NCBI GenBank assembly: GCA_963715815.1
Contig: OY970278.1
Span: 1,736,001-1,800,000, forward strand
Direction of reading: 5' to 3'
From: JAFAMS01 sp963715815
Lineage (GTDB): Bacteria; Vulcanimicrobiota; Vulcanimicrobiia; Vulcanimicrobiales; Vulcanimicrobiaceae
Length of the DNA stretch: 64,000 bases
In this document: one piece after another, positions 52,442 to 60,255 of the stretch
Layout of the letters: each line of letters opens with the position of its first letter
Numbering within the stretch: position 1 is the first letter of the stretch
Notes under the pieces: generated by a model
The model's input: only the letters and a program-made list of their open reading frames with translations
Told to the model about the DNA's origin: nothing
Databases searched by the model: none
Made by a program: the position numbers and the translations under genes

Positions 52442-53020
52442 TTAGATACCGGGCGTGACGTTGTTGAAGAACTTCTCTTTCTTACGATGCTGTGCCGTAA
52501 ACGGCAAGTCGTTCTTCCCGTCGCTGACCATTCCGACGATGTCGCTGTAGTTCTCGACGTAGCCGACGAAGGTGTATTCGTTTTCCTTGAGCGTCGCCGT
52601 GAACTTGAAGAGGCGTCCGTCAAACGTTCCCGTGAGGGGCAGCTTCTTGTCGGGGTTGCCGCCTTGGTCCCAAATCCCTGAGACGTCTGAGCCCTGGGCG
52701 CCGCTCTGGCGGAGCGTGAAGTGCGAGTAGTAGGTGTGGGCGCGGGTCTGCAGCTCGACCTCCCAGACGCCTTCAAGGGTCGTGAATTGAGGCGGTGCCG
52801 GGGTCTCGGACGGCGAGCTAGCCGGCGACGGCTTGGGCGACGCGATGCGATTCCGGCCTCGAGGTTCGGGGCTGACCGTCGGATTGAACGGCGGCGCCGC
52901 CGTTGGGGTGGGCAGCGCGGGGGCCGGCGTGGGCGGAACGCTCTGTTGCTGCGCGCCTGCGTCGGCCAGCGAGAGAAGCGAAATCAGAAGCACGCCGGCG
53001 AAAGCGAGGGGGAGTTTCAT
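52442..53020 (-). CDS. Secreted proline-rich protein with C-terminal beta domain
   Basis: This 192-residue protein has a signal peptide (KLPLAFAGVLLISLLSLADAGA), a proline/threonine/serine-rich linker (residues 25-75, PTPAPALPTPTAAPP type) and a C-terminal beta-rich domain (LEGVWEVELQTRAHTYYSHF, LTGTFDGRLFKFTATLKE, YTFVGYVENYSDIVGMVSD) with a lipocalin-like flavour. No family recognised. It is first in the minus-strand operon and divergent from rpmE, and would act outside the cytoplasmic membrane. Confidence 0.75.
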   Translation of the reverse strand: MKLPLAFAGVLLISLLSLADAGAQQQSVPPTPAPALPTPTAAPPFNPTVSPEPRGRNRIASPKPSPASSPSETPAPPQFTTLEGVWEVELQTRAHTYYSHFTLRQSGAQGSDVSGIWDQGGNPDKKLPLTGTFDGRLFKFTATLKENEYTFVGYVENYSDIVGMVSDGKNDLPFTAQHRKKEKFFNNVTPGI

Positions 53021-53065
53021 GACCCGCTACTGTTTAACGGCGCCGCGGCCGAGCCTTGCCACGGG

Positions 53066-53074
53066 TGCTAGAAT
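53066..53074 (+). promoter_or_regulatory. Extended -10 promoter for rpmE
   Basis: TGCTAGAAT (TGn plus TAGAAT) ends 9 bases before the rpmE GTG at 53084, with no -35 box at the usual distance. Transcription from it would start near 53081, giving an almost leaderless mRNA. Confidence 0.45.
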
Positions 53075-53083
53075 GTTGAAGTT

Positions 53084-53350
53084 GTGAAAGAGAAGATTCA
53101 TCCCAAGTGGCACCCCGCGGCCAAAGTCGTCTGCAATTGCGGGAGCACTTTTACGACCGGTTCAACGCTTCCGGAGATTCACATCGAGATCTGCTCGGCG
53201 TGTCATCCGTTCTTTACCGGAACGCAAAAGCTGGTCGATACGGCCGGCCGCGTCGACAAATATAACCAACGCCTCGCCGCCGCCGGTAAGAAGAAAGAAG
53301 AAGCCGCTGCGCGTTTGCGCGCACGCGACGCCTCAAAAGCCGAAGCTTAG
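53084..53350 (+). CDS. rpmE: 50S ribosomal protein L31, zinc-binding form
   Basis: The 88-residue product matches L31: IHPKWHPAAKVVCNCGSTFTTGST, then IHIEICSACHPFFTGTQKLVDTAGRVDKY. Cysteines in CNC and CSAC form the zinc site of the C+ paralogue. About 20 extra alanine/lysine/arginine-rich residues at the C-terminus go beyond the usual 66-75. GTG start. The stop overlaps that of the convergent methyltransferase. Confidence 0.95.
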   Translation: MKEKIHPKWHPAAKVVCNCGSTFTTGSTLPEIHIEICSACHPFFTGTQKLVDTAGRVDKYNQRLAAAGKKKEEAAARLRARDASKAEA

Positions 53351-53988
53351 GAAGCTCGCGTAGCCGCAGCCACAGGCTTCGGCTGACAAACTAGCAGCCG
53401 TTCCACGAGTTGGGGCGGCTGTAATACGTTTGCGCCGACGATTTCGTCGAAAGCTTGCTTGACGGTTGGGGCGTCCATGTCGTGCATCGCGAGAATTCCG
53501 CCGGGCTTGAGCGACGGAAGCCAGCAGCGCAAGTCGGTGACTACGGAGTTATAGCTATGATCGCCGTCGATGAAGATCATGTCGCACGACAGCGCGACGC
53601 GACGCGCAATTTCGGCCGACTCACCGCGATGCGCGGTGATATAGTGCTTGAAGGGCTCAGTATTCTTCGAGAACTCGCCAAACGTGTCGCGTTGGCCCTC
53701 GGCGCCCATGGCCGTATTCATCCAAGGATCGACGGCGTGGACGTTGCCGTTCTTTTGCAGCGCGGCGAATCCAAGAAAGGCCGTGCTTGCGCCGAGATAG
53801 CTGCCGATTTCCACGATCGTAAAGTTGGGCGCAAGATTAACGGCGGTCTGCAGCAGCACGAGGCGCTCTTGCGGGGTCATGTGCGTCGGGATAGCAAAGA
53901 GGTGCTGCGCCCAGGGTGTCATCCAGCGCGGCACCGCCATGTCACTTACCGTGACGATTTGAAGAGTTAGATTGACAACGTCGGACAT
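53347..53988 (-). CDS. Class I methyltransferase (Methyltransf_24-like)
   Basis: The 213-residue product has IVEIGSYLGASTAFLGFAAL as SAM motif I near residue 60, NVHAVDPWMNTAMGAEGQRDTFGEF, and CDMIFIDGDHSYNSVVTDLRCW, the GDHSY metal/catalytic segment of the Methyltransf_24 group (related to O-methyltransferases and cephalosporin hydroxylase). It probably methylates a glycan or lipid sugar. A TATATA-TTCGGCCC motif lies 26 bases upstream, shared with the two FkbM genes. Confidence 0.85.
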   Translation of the reverse strand: MSDVVNLTLQIVTVSDMAVPRWMTPWAQHLFAIPTHMTPQERLVLLQTAVNLAPNFTIVEIGSYLGASTAFLGFAALQKNGNVHAVDPWMNTAMGAEGQRDTFGEFSKNTEPFKHYITAHRGESAEIARRVALSCDMIFIDGDHSYNSVVTDLRCWLPSLKPGGILAMHDMDAPTVKQAFDEIVGANVLQPPQLVERLLVCQPKPVAAATRAS

Positions 53989-54014
53989 GAAAAGCCCCCG
54001 GGACGGAAGTCCTT

Positions 54015-54030
54015 TATATAGATTCGGCCC
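54015..54030. promoter_or_regulatory. Conserved TATA / TTCGGCCC intergenic motif, copy 3
   Basis: TATATAGATTCGGCCC sits between the divergent methyltransferase gene (start 53988, minus) and the gene at 54055 (plus). It matches the sites at 14937-14953 and 19595-19611. In all three the minus-strand neighbour is a methyltransferase. Confidence 0.4.
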
Positions 54031-54054
54031 ACTGGCCGGCGCAGTTTACGGAGC

Positions 54055-54603
54055 ATGATCGACGCCGATCTGCGGCGCGCTCTTCTCACGAATTTCCCGC
54101 CCGGAACATCCCTGGCCGTCGTCGCCCCACCCGACAAGAACTATACTGAGCTGCTGGCCGCTCGCGGCGACAGCGTCACGCTGGTGGCGCTCGAGGGGTC
54201 CTGGCCGGAGCCGGGAGCGCTCGCGAGGGTCGAGCATGTCGTCCTCGAGGGGATCGACGATACCGACGACCCCCAGGGGCTCTTGGCCGCCGTGGCAGTC
54301 GCGGCTCCCGCAGCACGGCTATTCCTGATCGTTTCGAACGCAGCTCACCTGCGGGGCCTGCAAGCCTTCTTCAACGGCACGCCGCTGGCACTGGCCCACC
54401 CCCTCGTCCAGACGGAGATCGAGCCCCTCCTGAAGGCGGCGGGCTGGCGCCCCCTGACAATCGATCCAATTCCGGACGAATCGATCCCACTCGAGCAGCC
54501 CTTCGAAATGACGAGTCCGACGATCTGCTTCAAAATCGACGACGGGGCGGTTCTGGAGCGCGCGCGCATTCGCGCGTTCATCGCAATCGCCGATCACGCG
54601 TGA
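54055..54603 (+). CDS. Degenerate methyltransferase-like protein
   Basis: This 182-residue protein looks like a Rossmann methyltransferase without an intact SAM loop: the motif I place reads SLAVVAPPDKNYTELLAARG, with no GxGxG. Later parts keep the pattern (RLFLIVSNAAHLRGL, then EIEPLLKAAGWRPLTIDPIPDE). It is probably a noncatalytic partner or a divergent enzyme. The following GT17 gene begins with GTG overlapping its stop (GTGA), so both are co-translated. Confidence 0.55.
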   Translation: MIDADLRRALLTNFPPGTSLAVVAPPDKNYTELLAARGDSVTLVALEGSWPEPGALARVEHVVLEGIDDTDDPQGLLAAVAVAAPAARLFLIVSNAAHLRGLQAFFNGTPLALAHPLVQTEIEPLLKAAGWRPLTIDPIPDESIPLEQPFEMTSPTICFKIDDGAVLERARIRAFIAIADHA

Positions 54604-55922
54604 TCTTCGACTGCTTTACGTTCTTCGACGAGTTCGATTTACTCGAGCTGCGGCTCAAGCTTCTCGCGCCGGTCGTCGATCGATTCGTGATTTGCGAATC
54701 GCCGTTCACGTTTCGCGGCACGCCGAAGCCGCTCTATTTTGAACGAGCGCGCGAACGCTTTGCACCCTGGCAAGAGAAGATCGTGCATCTCGTCTACGAT
54801 CGGTCTGCAAGTTTGGATCCGTGGGACAACGAGTTTGGACAGCGTGATCGCTTGATCGACGGCTTGAGCGCGAGCAGCCCTGACGATCTCATCTTGATCG
54901 GCGATTGTGACGAGATCCCCAATCCGGCGAACGTCGCGCGACGGCCCGTCGCAAAGCGTATTCTTGCGCACCGCCAGCGTTTCTGTATCGGCTACGCAAA
55001 TCGCGTCTCGCCGGTCGTATGGCTCGGGACGCGCGCAATCGTGCGCCGCGACATCGAAGCGTACGGCTCGATCAACACGGTGCGGCAGCAACCTGAAAGC
55101 GAGACGGAGACGATCGACGGTGGATGGCATTTCTCGTCGTTCGGTGGTGCGGAAGTGATGCACAAGAAACGCGCCGCATACTCGCACGTCGAATACGGCA
55201 TCCCCTACTACGCGGATTCGCATCGCCTAGAGATTGAGTGCGCGAGCGAAAACGAAGCGCACTGGGTTCCGCTCGACGAGAGCTTTCCAGCGCCGTTGCG
55301 CGAGGACGAACGCTGGTCCGCGTATATTTGGCCGAAGCCGGAGCCGCAAACGCGCGAACACGTTCTCGCAATGCAGCATGCGCACGGGTGTTTCGCATAC
55401 GTTCCCGAGAGCGCTGCACGTGTCGTTGCGATCACCGAAGACGCCGAGCATTTCCGGCAAGCCGGCGAGGCGCGGTTCGGAAACCGGTTTGGCGGCGTTT
55501 TCGCCAACATGCACGAGGCGACTGCGCTGCCGGGTGCGTGGATCGTCCTCGATGGTCTGGAGCGCGAAAACCTGGAACGGCTTCGCGTGGTGCGCGATTC
55601 GGGAGCCGGTATCGTCGCCTATGCTCGAAATGCGCGCTCGTGCACGCAGATGCGCGCCGTGCTGGGCGGTGCCGGCTTTCCGCGTGGACGCGCGGCGGCA
55701 GTCGACGAGCTGCGCGCCTGGTTTTCCGCAAACGGCGAACGTCCGGACATCGAGGACCGCATCGAGAGCGTCGATCTTTCCGGATTCATTTGGTCGCGCG
55801 TTCCGGAGGTGCTGCACGATCTCGTGGTTCGTGATTTTCGCTTTCCCGAGATATCGCGCGACGCACTCGCGAACTTTCTCGCGCATGCATTCATCTTTCG
55901 TTTTGCGCCGCGGGCCGCATGA
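54600..55922 (+). CDS. GT17-family glycosyltransferase, copy 1
   Basis: The 440-residue product starts MIFDCFTFFDEFDLLELRLKL, continues VVDRFVICESPFTFRGTPKPLYF and has the DxD-like LIGDCDEIPNP near residue 105, all diagnostic of family GT17 (beta-1,4-N-acetylglucosaminyltransferase III relatives). GT17 spans the first 280 residues; the C-terminal 160 residues (WIVLDGLERENLERLRVVRDSG and more) are an extra domain shared with the next gene. GTG start overlaps the upstream stop. The acceptor glycan is unknown. Confidence 0.88.
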   Translation: MIFDCFTFFDEFDLLELRLKLLAPVVDRFVICESPFTFRGTPKPLYFERARERFAPWQEKIVHLVYDRSASLDPWDNEFGQRDRLIDGLSASSPDDLILIGDCDEIPNPANVARRPVAKRILAHRQRFCIGYANRVSPVVWLGTRAIVRRDIEAYGSINTVRQQPESETETIDGGWHFSSFGGAEVMHKKRAAYSHVEYGIPYYADSHRLEIECASENEAHWVPLDESFPAPLREDERWSAYIWPKPEPQTREHVLAMQHAHGCFAYVPESAARVVAITEDAEHFRQAGEARFGNRFGGVFANMHEATALPGAWIVLDGLERENLERLRVVRDSGAGIVAYARNARSCTQMRAVLGGAGFPRGRAAAVDELRAWFSANGERPDIEDRIESVDLSGFIWSRVPEVLHDLVVRDFRFPEISRDALANFLAHAFIFRFAPRAA

Positions 55923-57244
55923 TCTTCGACTGTTTCACGTTTTTCGATGAGCTCGATCTGCTCGAAGTGCGTCTCCGGACGCTCGAAAACGTGGTCGATC
56001 GTTTCGTGCTCTGCGAGGCGCCGTTTACATTCCGTGGCGCGCCGAAACCGTTATACTTCTCGGTAGCACGCCAGCGGTTTGCGCGCTGGAATGACAAGAT
56101 CAGCCTGCTCGTCTACGACGGAGCCGTGAATGCGGATCCATGGGAGAACGAGTGGGGCCAGCGCGATTTCCTGATCCGGGGACTGGAAGGCGCGGATGCC
56201 GGCGATCTCGTCATGCTCAGCGACTGCGATGAGATTCCGGATCCTCGCAACGTCACGCGTCGTCCCTCGACGAAACCGGTACTCGGGCATCGTCAAACCT
56301 ACGCACTCGGGTACGTCAACCGTCTCTCACCGGATACGTGGATCGGTACGCGCTCGGTCGAGGCCCGCAATCTGCCATCCGACGGCTTGCGCAAGCTGCG
56401 AATGGTTGCCGAAGGGGACATGGACGTAATCGACGGCGGTTGGCATTTCTCGCATCTGGGCGGAAGCGAAGTAGTCGAGCGAAAGATGAAGTCGTTTTCT
56501 CACAGTGAGTTCGATCTGCCGTACTACACCGATCGCCGCCGGCTGCAAACAGAGTTTGGAAGCAATCTGAACGCCAACTTCGTTCCGGTCGACGAACGCT
56601 TTCCGGCCGTGTTGCACGAGAACGGCCCGTGGGAGCGCTTCATTTGGAAAGGGCCGGTCATCACCGATGCGGATGAGTCACGTGCGCGTCAGCACGTACA
56701 CGGCTGTTTCGCGTACGTGCCGGATGATGCGGCGCACGTCATTGCGGTGACTGATGCTGCGGAGCTTTCGCTGTGGGAAGAGATCGGACGCGAACGTTTT
56801 GGTTCACGCTTCGCCGGCGCTATCGAGAGCTTGTCACCGCCCTTCGAAACAAACTCGTGGGTGGTCCTCGACGGCTTCGAGCGCGCCGACGGACGTACGC
56901 TGGCATCGATTGCGCAGGATGCGCTCGGCGTCGTGGCGTTTCTGCGTAACGCTCGCTCGGTCGTTCGTTTTGACGATCTTTTGGTCGGAGGCACGTTCCC
57001 CAATGGTCACGCAATCGGCGTCGGCGACCTATTGACGTGGGCGGGGTCCGCGGGGCGTCGCGTGGGGAATGTCGACCGGCTGCAGGCACCCAGCATCTAC
57101 GCACCATGGACCCAAATGACGGAGAACCTCGTAAACGTTACGGTCGGAAGGTGGTTATCATTTACGGCAATCAGCCGGGACGCGCTCGCGGATTTCTTCG
57201 CGCAGGCGTTCGTCGTTAGGCTCCCGCCGCAGAAAATACCATGA
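55919..57244 (+). CDS. GT17-family glycosyltransferase, copy 2
   Basis: This 441-residue paralogue aligns with the previous gene along its whole length, including MIFDCFTFFDELDLLEVRL, FVLCEAPFTFRGAPKPLYF, VMLSDCDEIPDPRN and the C-terminal domain (WVVLDGFERADGRTLASI). The pair arose by tandem duplication. The ATG overlaps the upstream stop (ATGA) and prfA begins in its last codons (57241). The two may add successive residues or act as a heterodimer. Confidence 0.88.
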   Translation: MIFDCFTFFDELDLLEVRLRTLENVVDRFVLCEAPFTFRGAPKPLYFSVARQRFARWNDKISLLVYDGAVNADPWENEWGQRDFLIRGLEGADAGDLVMLSDCDEIPDPRNVTRRPSTKPVLGHRQTYALGYVNRLSPDTWIGTRSVEARNLPSDGLRKLRMVAEGDMDVIDGGWHFSHLGGSEVVERKMKSFSHSEFDLPYYTDRRRLQTEFGSNLNANFVPVDERFPAVLHENGPWERFIWKGPVITDADESRARQHVHGCFAYVPDDAAHVIAVTDAAELSLWEEIGRERFGSRFAGAIESLSPPFETNSWVVLDGFERADGRTLASIAQDALGVVAFLRNARSVVRFDDLLVGGTFPNGHAIGVGDLLTWAGSAGRRVGNVDRLQAPSIYAPWTQMTENLVNVTVGRWLSFTAISRDALADFFAQAFVVRLPPQKIP

Positions 57245-58323
57245 GCTCCGTTTACGACCGTCTAGAACCGATGTCCAAGCGCTTCGATGAAATCGATGCG
57301 GCGCTGGCTGATACGAGCCGCCCATTCGATCAGGAGCGCTATATGTCGTTGACGCGCGAACGCGCCAAGCTCGTCGAGCCGGTCGAAGCGTATCGCTCTT
57401 ACACGCGCCTTCTGGCTGCCGTCGCCGCCAACGATGCGTTGCTTGCCGATCGCAGCGATCCGGAGATGCACGCGCTGGCCGAAGAAGAGGCGCAAACGTT
57501 GCGCGAGCGGCGCAAAGAGCTCGAGGAGCGCCTGCAAGAGCTGTTGATTCCGACCGACCCGAACGATGACAAAGACGTCTTCATCGAGATTCGCGCCGGA
57601 GCAGGCGGCGACGAAGCCGGCATTTTTGCGGCGGATTTGCTGCGCATGTATCTACGCTACGCCGAAGATCACAGCATGCGTGCGGAGATCGTCTCCGCGA
57701 GCGAAAACGAAGCCGGCGGCTACAAAGAAGTCGTCGTCTCGGTTAAGGGCGGTGAGCCGTATCGTCATTTCAAATACGAAAGCGGCGTCCATCGCGTGCA
57801 ACGCGTCCCCGTGACCGAAGCACAGGGTCGCGTCCACACCAGCACGGCAACGGTTGCGGTGCTTCCGGAAGTCGAAGAAGTCGACGTCGAGATCCGCCCG
57901 AGCGATCTGCAGATCGATACGTTCAAAGCCAGCGGCGCGGGCGGACAACACGTCAACAAGACGGAGTCGGCGGTGCGCATTACCCACGTCCCGACCGGGA
58001 CGGTCGTGGCCTGCAGTGAGGAGCGCTCGCAGCTGCAAAACAAAGATCGTGCAATGCAGATGCTGCGCGCGGTGATCTACGATCGCAAGCAGCGCGAAGC
58101 GCAGGACGCGGTCGGAAATCTCCGGCGCTCGCAAGTTGGTACCGGCGATCGCAGCGAGAAGATCCGCACCTACAACTTCCCGCAAGACCGGATCACGGAT
58201 CACCGCATCAATCAGAACTTCGGAAACATCCGAGGGATTCTGGACGGCGATATGGACCGGCTCGTCGGCGAGCTTAAAAAGGACGAGAAGGCAAAGCTCT
58301 TAGCGGGCACCGCCGTCGCGTGA
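57241..58323 (+). CDS. prfA: Peptide chain release factor 1
   Basis: The 360-residue product terminates translation at UAA and UAG. The GGQ loop that triggers hydrolysis is in ASGAGGQHVNKTESAVRITH near residue 233, and HRVQRVPVTEAQGRVHTSTATVAVLPE before it holds the PxT-type codon-reading region of RF1 (RF2 would have SPF). IRAGAGGDEAGIFAADLLRMY is intact. It is coupled to prmC, which methylates the GGQ glutamine. Confidence 0.97.
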   Translation: MSSVYDRLEPMSKRFDEIDAALADTSRPFDQERYMSLTRERAKLVEPVEAYRSYTRLLAAVAANDALLADRSDPEMHALAEEEAQTLRERRKELEERLQELLIPTDPNDDKDVFIEIRAGAGGDEAGIFAADLLRMYLRYAEDHSMRAEIVSASENEAGGYKEVVVSVKGGEPYRHFKYESGVHRVQRVPVTEAQGRVHTSTATVAVLPEVEEVDVEIRPSDLQIDTFKASGAGGQHVNKTESAVRITHVPTGTVVACSEERSQLQNKDRAMQMLRAVIYDRKQREAQDAVGNLRRSQVGTGDRSEKIRTYNFPQDRITDHRINQNFGNIRGILDGDMDRLVGELKKDEKAKLLAGTAVA

Positions 58324-59180
58324 CCGTTGCCTCGGCACTCGCCGTCGGCATCATGCGTTTGCGTTCAGGACAAGCTGCCGAGCACGTCCGGGAATCGGCG
58401 CGCAGCGACGCGCAGCAGCTGCTCGGACAAATTCTTGGCCTCGATCACGCTTGGATGCTCGCGCACGGCGACGAAGAGTTGACCCGCGAAAATTTGGATG
58501 CGTTTGGTGTGCTCCTCGATGAGCGCATGCGAGGGGTTCCGATCCCGTATCTAACGCATCTCACCGGATTTTACGGGCGTGAATTCTATATCGACGAGCG
58601 CGTGCTCGTTCCGCGTCCGGAAACGGAGCACGTTGCGACCGCTGCAATCGACGCCTTGCGTGCCTCGAAGGGGGCGCTCGCGCTCGACGTCGGAACCGGA
58701 AGCGGGATCCTTGCGATAACGCTTGCGCTCGAAGTCTCGGGAGCGCGCCTTACTGCAACAGACATCAGTCGCGACGCGCTCGACGTCGCAGAACGAAATG
58801 CGCGCGCACTGCGAGCAACGGAGCTCATCGATTTCGTCCAATGCGACGTCTTCAAGGGCACGCCGGGCGAGCGCTTCGATTGCATCGTCGCAAATCTGCC
58901 GTACGTTCCAAGCGCCGATGTCCCGCTGCCGCCGGATCCGGTCGCGTACGAACCGCCGATTGCAGTCGACGGCGGGACCGACGGGTTGGATGCGTATCGG
59001 AAGCTGGCCTCACGACTTGGTGAGCTGCTTGCCCCCGGCGGCAGCGTCGTGCTCGAAGCTGCTCCGGCTACGATCTATCCGCTCGCGCAGCTCGTCAAAG
59101 ACTCACTGCGGGCGGCGCAGATCAAAATCGGAACCGATTACGCCGGGCTGGAACGTTTCATCGTCGCAAGCATCGCGTGA
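58320..59180 (+). CDS. prmC: Release factor glutamine methyltransferase
   Basis: The 286-residue product methylates the GGQ glutamine of release factors. The N-terminal helical domain is followed by VLVPRPETEHVATAAIDAL, ALDVGTGSGILAITLALE (SAM loop) and CIVANLPYVPSADVPLPPDPVAYEP. The catalytic NPPY motif reads NLPY here. GTG start overlapping prfA. Its 3' 43 bases overlap the convergent MetE-like gene. Confidence 0.93.
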   Translation: MTVASALAVGIMRLRSGQAAEHVRESARSDAQQLLGQILGLDHAWMLAHGDEELTRENLDAFGVLLDERMRGVPIPYLTHLTGFYGREFYIDERVLVPRPETEHVATAAIDALRASKGALALDVGTGSGILAITLALEVSGARLTATDISRDALDVAERNARALRATELIDFVQCDVFKGTPGERFDCIVANLPYVPSADVPLPPDPVAYEPPIAVDGGTDGLDAYRKLASRLGELLAPGGSVVLEAAPATIYPLAQLVKDSLRAAQIKIGTDYAGLERFIVASIA

Positions 59181-60193
59181 TCGCGCGCCAGCTCGGCGCC
59201 GGCGCCGAGCGCTTGCAGCTTCGCATACGCGAGGTCACGCCGCATCGGTGCCATTCCGCAGTTGGTCGAACACCAGATGCGCTCAGCCGGCAGATATTTC
59301 TCTGCGAGGCGAATCGTGGCGAGCACTTCTTGTGCGGTTTCGACGCGATCGCTGGCTACGTCGATGACGCCGATTGCGGCATCTTTATTACGTAGCAACG
59401 ATAGGACTTCGGGAGGGACGCGCGAGCCGGCCAGCTCGATCGAAACCTGATCGACGCAGCTTTGTGAGAGGAAGGGAAAGAGCTGCGCGTATTGGTCCCA
59501 TTCGGTACCGAGCGACTTCTTCCAATTGTTGTTGGCTTCGATGCCGTAGCCGTAGCATACGTGAACGGCCTTGATCACGTTGAGGCCGCCGATTGCCGCA
59601 TCGAGAGCAGCTATGCCCCAATCTTCGACTTCCTCAAAATAGACGTTAAAGGCGGGCTCGTCGAGCTGAATCGCGTCGACGCCGGCTGCGACCAGCTCTT
59701 CGGCCTCCTCGCGAATGACCTGCGCGAAGGCAAGCGCTGCCGCCCTGCGGTCCGGATAGTGTGTGTCGTACAAGGTGTCGACGATCGTCATCGGGCCCGG
59801 GATCGTAATCTTCACGGCTTGACCTAACGATTTTGCAAATCGCACGTCTTCGAGGAAGATCGGGCCGCGGCGACTGACCGGACCCACGATGCTCGGGCAT
59901 TCGGCCTCATAGCGATCGGCGCGAATACCGCGCTTCACTTTCTTGTTAAAATCGACCCCATCGACGCCGGCAAGAAATCCGTGGACGAAATGCTGTCGCG
60001 ATTGCTCGCCGTCCGTAACGAGATCGATCCCGGCGCGTACCTCTTCGAAAACTGCAATGCGCGTTGCGTCGCGGATCGCCGCGTCCAGCTCGGTCCCTTC
60101 GAGTCGCCAAGCGGGCCAGAGCCGCTCAGTCTCGGCGAGCCAGGACGGCTTCGGCAGGCTGCCGGCAATCGTTGTTGGGTATGGTCGTCGCAT
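59138..60193 (-). CDS. Cobalamin-independent methionine synthase core (MetE C-domain type)
   Basis: From ATG 60193 the product has 351 residues. It begins YPTTIAGSLPKPSWLAE like the MetE C-terminal barrel, with IQLDEPAFNVYF, KAVHVCYGYG (zinc His and Cys), SIELAGSRVPPEVL and WCSTNCGMAPMRRDLAYAKL (second zinc Cys). It lacks the N-terminal half of full MetE, as do archaeal-type core enzymes, and may use another methyl donor. The upstream ORF extension to 60223 is not supported. It overlaps prmC by 43 bases at the 3' ends. Confidence 0.85.
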   Translation of the reverse strand: MRRPYPTTIAGSLPKPSWLAETERLWPAWRLEGTELDAAIRDATRIAVFEEVRAGIDLVTDGEQSRQHFVHGFLAGVDGVDFNKKVKRGIRADRYEAECPSIVGPVSRRGPIFLEDVRFAKSLGQAVKITIPGPMTIVDTLYDTHYPDRRAAALAFAQVIREEAEELVAAGVDAIQLDEPAFNVYFEEVEDWGIAALDAAIGGLNVIKAVHVCYGYGIEANNNWKKSLGTEWDQYAQLFPFLSQSCVDQVSIELAGSRVPPEVLSLLRNKDAAIGVIDVASDRVETAQEVLATIRLAEKYLPAERIWCSTNCGMAPMRRDLAYAKLQALGAGAELARDHAMLATMKRSSPA

Positions 60194-60255
60194 TCGGCGA
60201 GGCTTCTTCGACGAGAGGCGCAAGGCCGCTTAGCCGCGAACATTAGCAACCCGTA

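Noticed and set aside
52438..52776. Upstream extension of the metY frame.
   Set aside because: It overlaps the secreted protein gene; MetY homology begins at the ATG 52437.
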